DNA from: an uncultured Bacteroidales bacterium
GTDB lineage: Bacteria; Bacteroidota; Bacteroidia; Bacteroidales; UBA932
NCBI GenBank assembly: GCA_945874155.1
Contig: CAMCFO010000007.1
Location: 19,524 to 83,523, forward strand
DNA: 64,000 nt
Direction: 5' to 3'
Shown here: positions 63,998 through 64,000 of the stretch, one piece after another
Layout: each line of letters begins with the position of its first letter
How positions within the stretch are numbered: position 1 is the stretch's first letter
Notes under the pieces: generated by a model
What the model was told of the DNA's origin: nothing
Database searches by the model: none
Seen by the model: the letters and a program-made list of their open reading frames with translations, nothing else
Translations under genes and position numbers: made by a program

Positions 63998-64000
63998 ACG

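Overview
The window looks like a chromosome segment of an anaerobic, probably gut-associated Bacteroidales bacterium (phylum Bacteroidota). Evidence: a short 286-aa primary sigma factor without region 1.1; several upstream regions with the Bacteroidota promoter pattern TTTG (or TTG), 19-20 bases, TAnnTTTG; a SusE/SusF-type lipoprotein beside a GH97 glucosidase; TonB-dependent receptors under cobalamin and TPP riboswitches; a flavodiiron protein with rubredoxin; and a Tsx-like DUF5020 porin. Genus is not claimed. By eye the backbone is about half G+C, while 23.7-28.0 kb is clearly more A+T-rich.

Layout. 0-5 kb: pnuC-mazG, then a ClpA-type unfoldase and a lipoprotein esterase on the other strand. 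5-9 kb: gyrA, divergent from clp through overlapping promoters, and a TPR protein. 9.2-13 kb: an orphan Sus-type lipoprotein and a SusB-type GH97, without SusC/SusD. 13-21 kb: a tightly packed minus-strand run, tamB, RsmI-like methylase, folB, mtaB, MBL-fold hydrolase. 21-23.7 kb: tsaD and a COG2509 flavoprotein.

23.6-28.07 kb is an accessory island bounded by 93-bp imperfect direct repeats that copy the 3' end of the flavoprotein gene. It carries an Abi_2/HEPN protein with a textbook promoter, about 0.9 kb of hairpin-rich noncoding DNA, a membrane-anchored TonB-C-like protein, an HNH nuclease, a truncated 48-aa gene, and the wreck of an IS4/DUF4372 transposase abutting the right repeat. No integrase is present. 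This is the best place in the window for something undescribed.

28-33 kb (minus): dnaN, DEDDh exonuclease, degenerate FAH-fold protein, umuC (no umuD), glycerate kinase. 33-38 kb (plus): HtrA-like protease, rpoD, argS, metF. 38-44.6 kb: B12 region, with metF-metH converging on a btuB and N-terminally short btuC under a cobalamin riboswitch; btuF and btuD are absent. 44.6-47.6 kb: flavodiiron protein, divergent DHOD-like flavoprotein, rubredoxin, and rnpB. 47.6-57.1 kb: Old-Yellow-type oxidoreductase, steroid-reductase-like membrane protein, pyrG, glutaminyl cyclase lipoprotein, TPP riboswitch with a TonB receptor, sugar-kinase-like protein, PerM-family protein. 57.1-60.9 kb: a nucleobase uptake operon (UraA-type permease, Tsx-like porin, AzgA-type permease). 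60.9-64 kb: NhaC antiporter converging on a secreted Ntn hydrolase, then tRNA-Val and tRNA-Ala, a strong terminator and an array of triloop hairpins at the window edge.

Themes: vitamin scavenging (B12, thiamin, possibly nicotinamide riboside), B12-dependent methionine synthesis, alpha-glucan use, nucleobase salvage and oxygen tolerance. All family names come from reading motifs in translated sequence; no database search was run.
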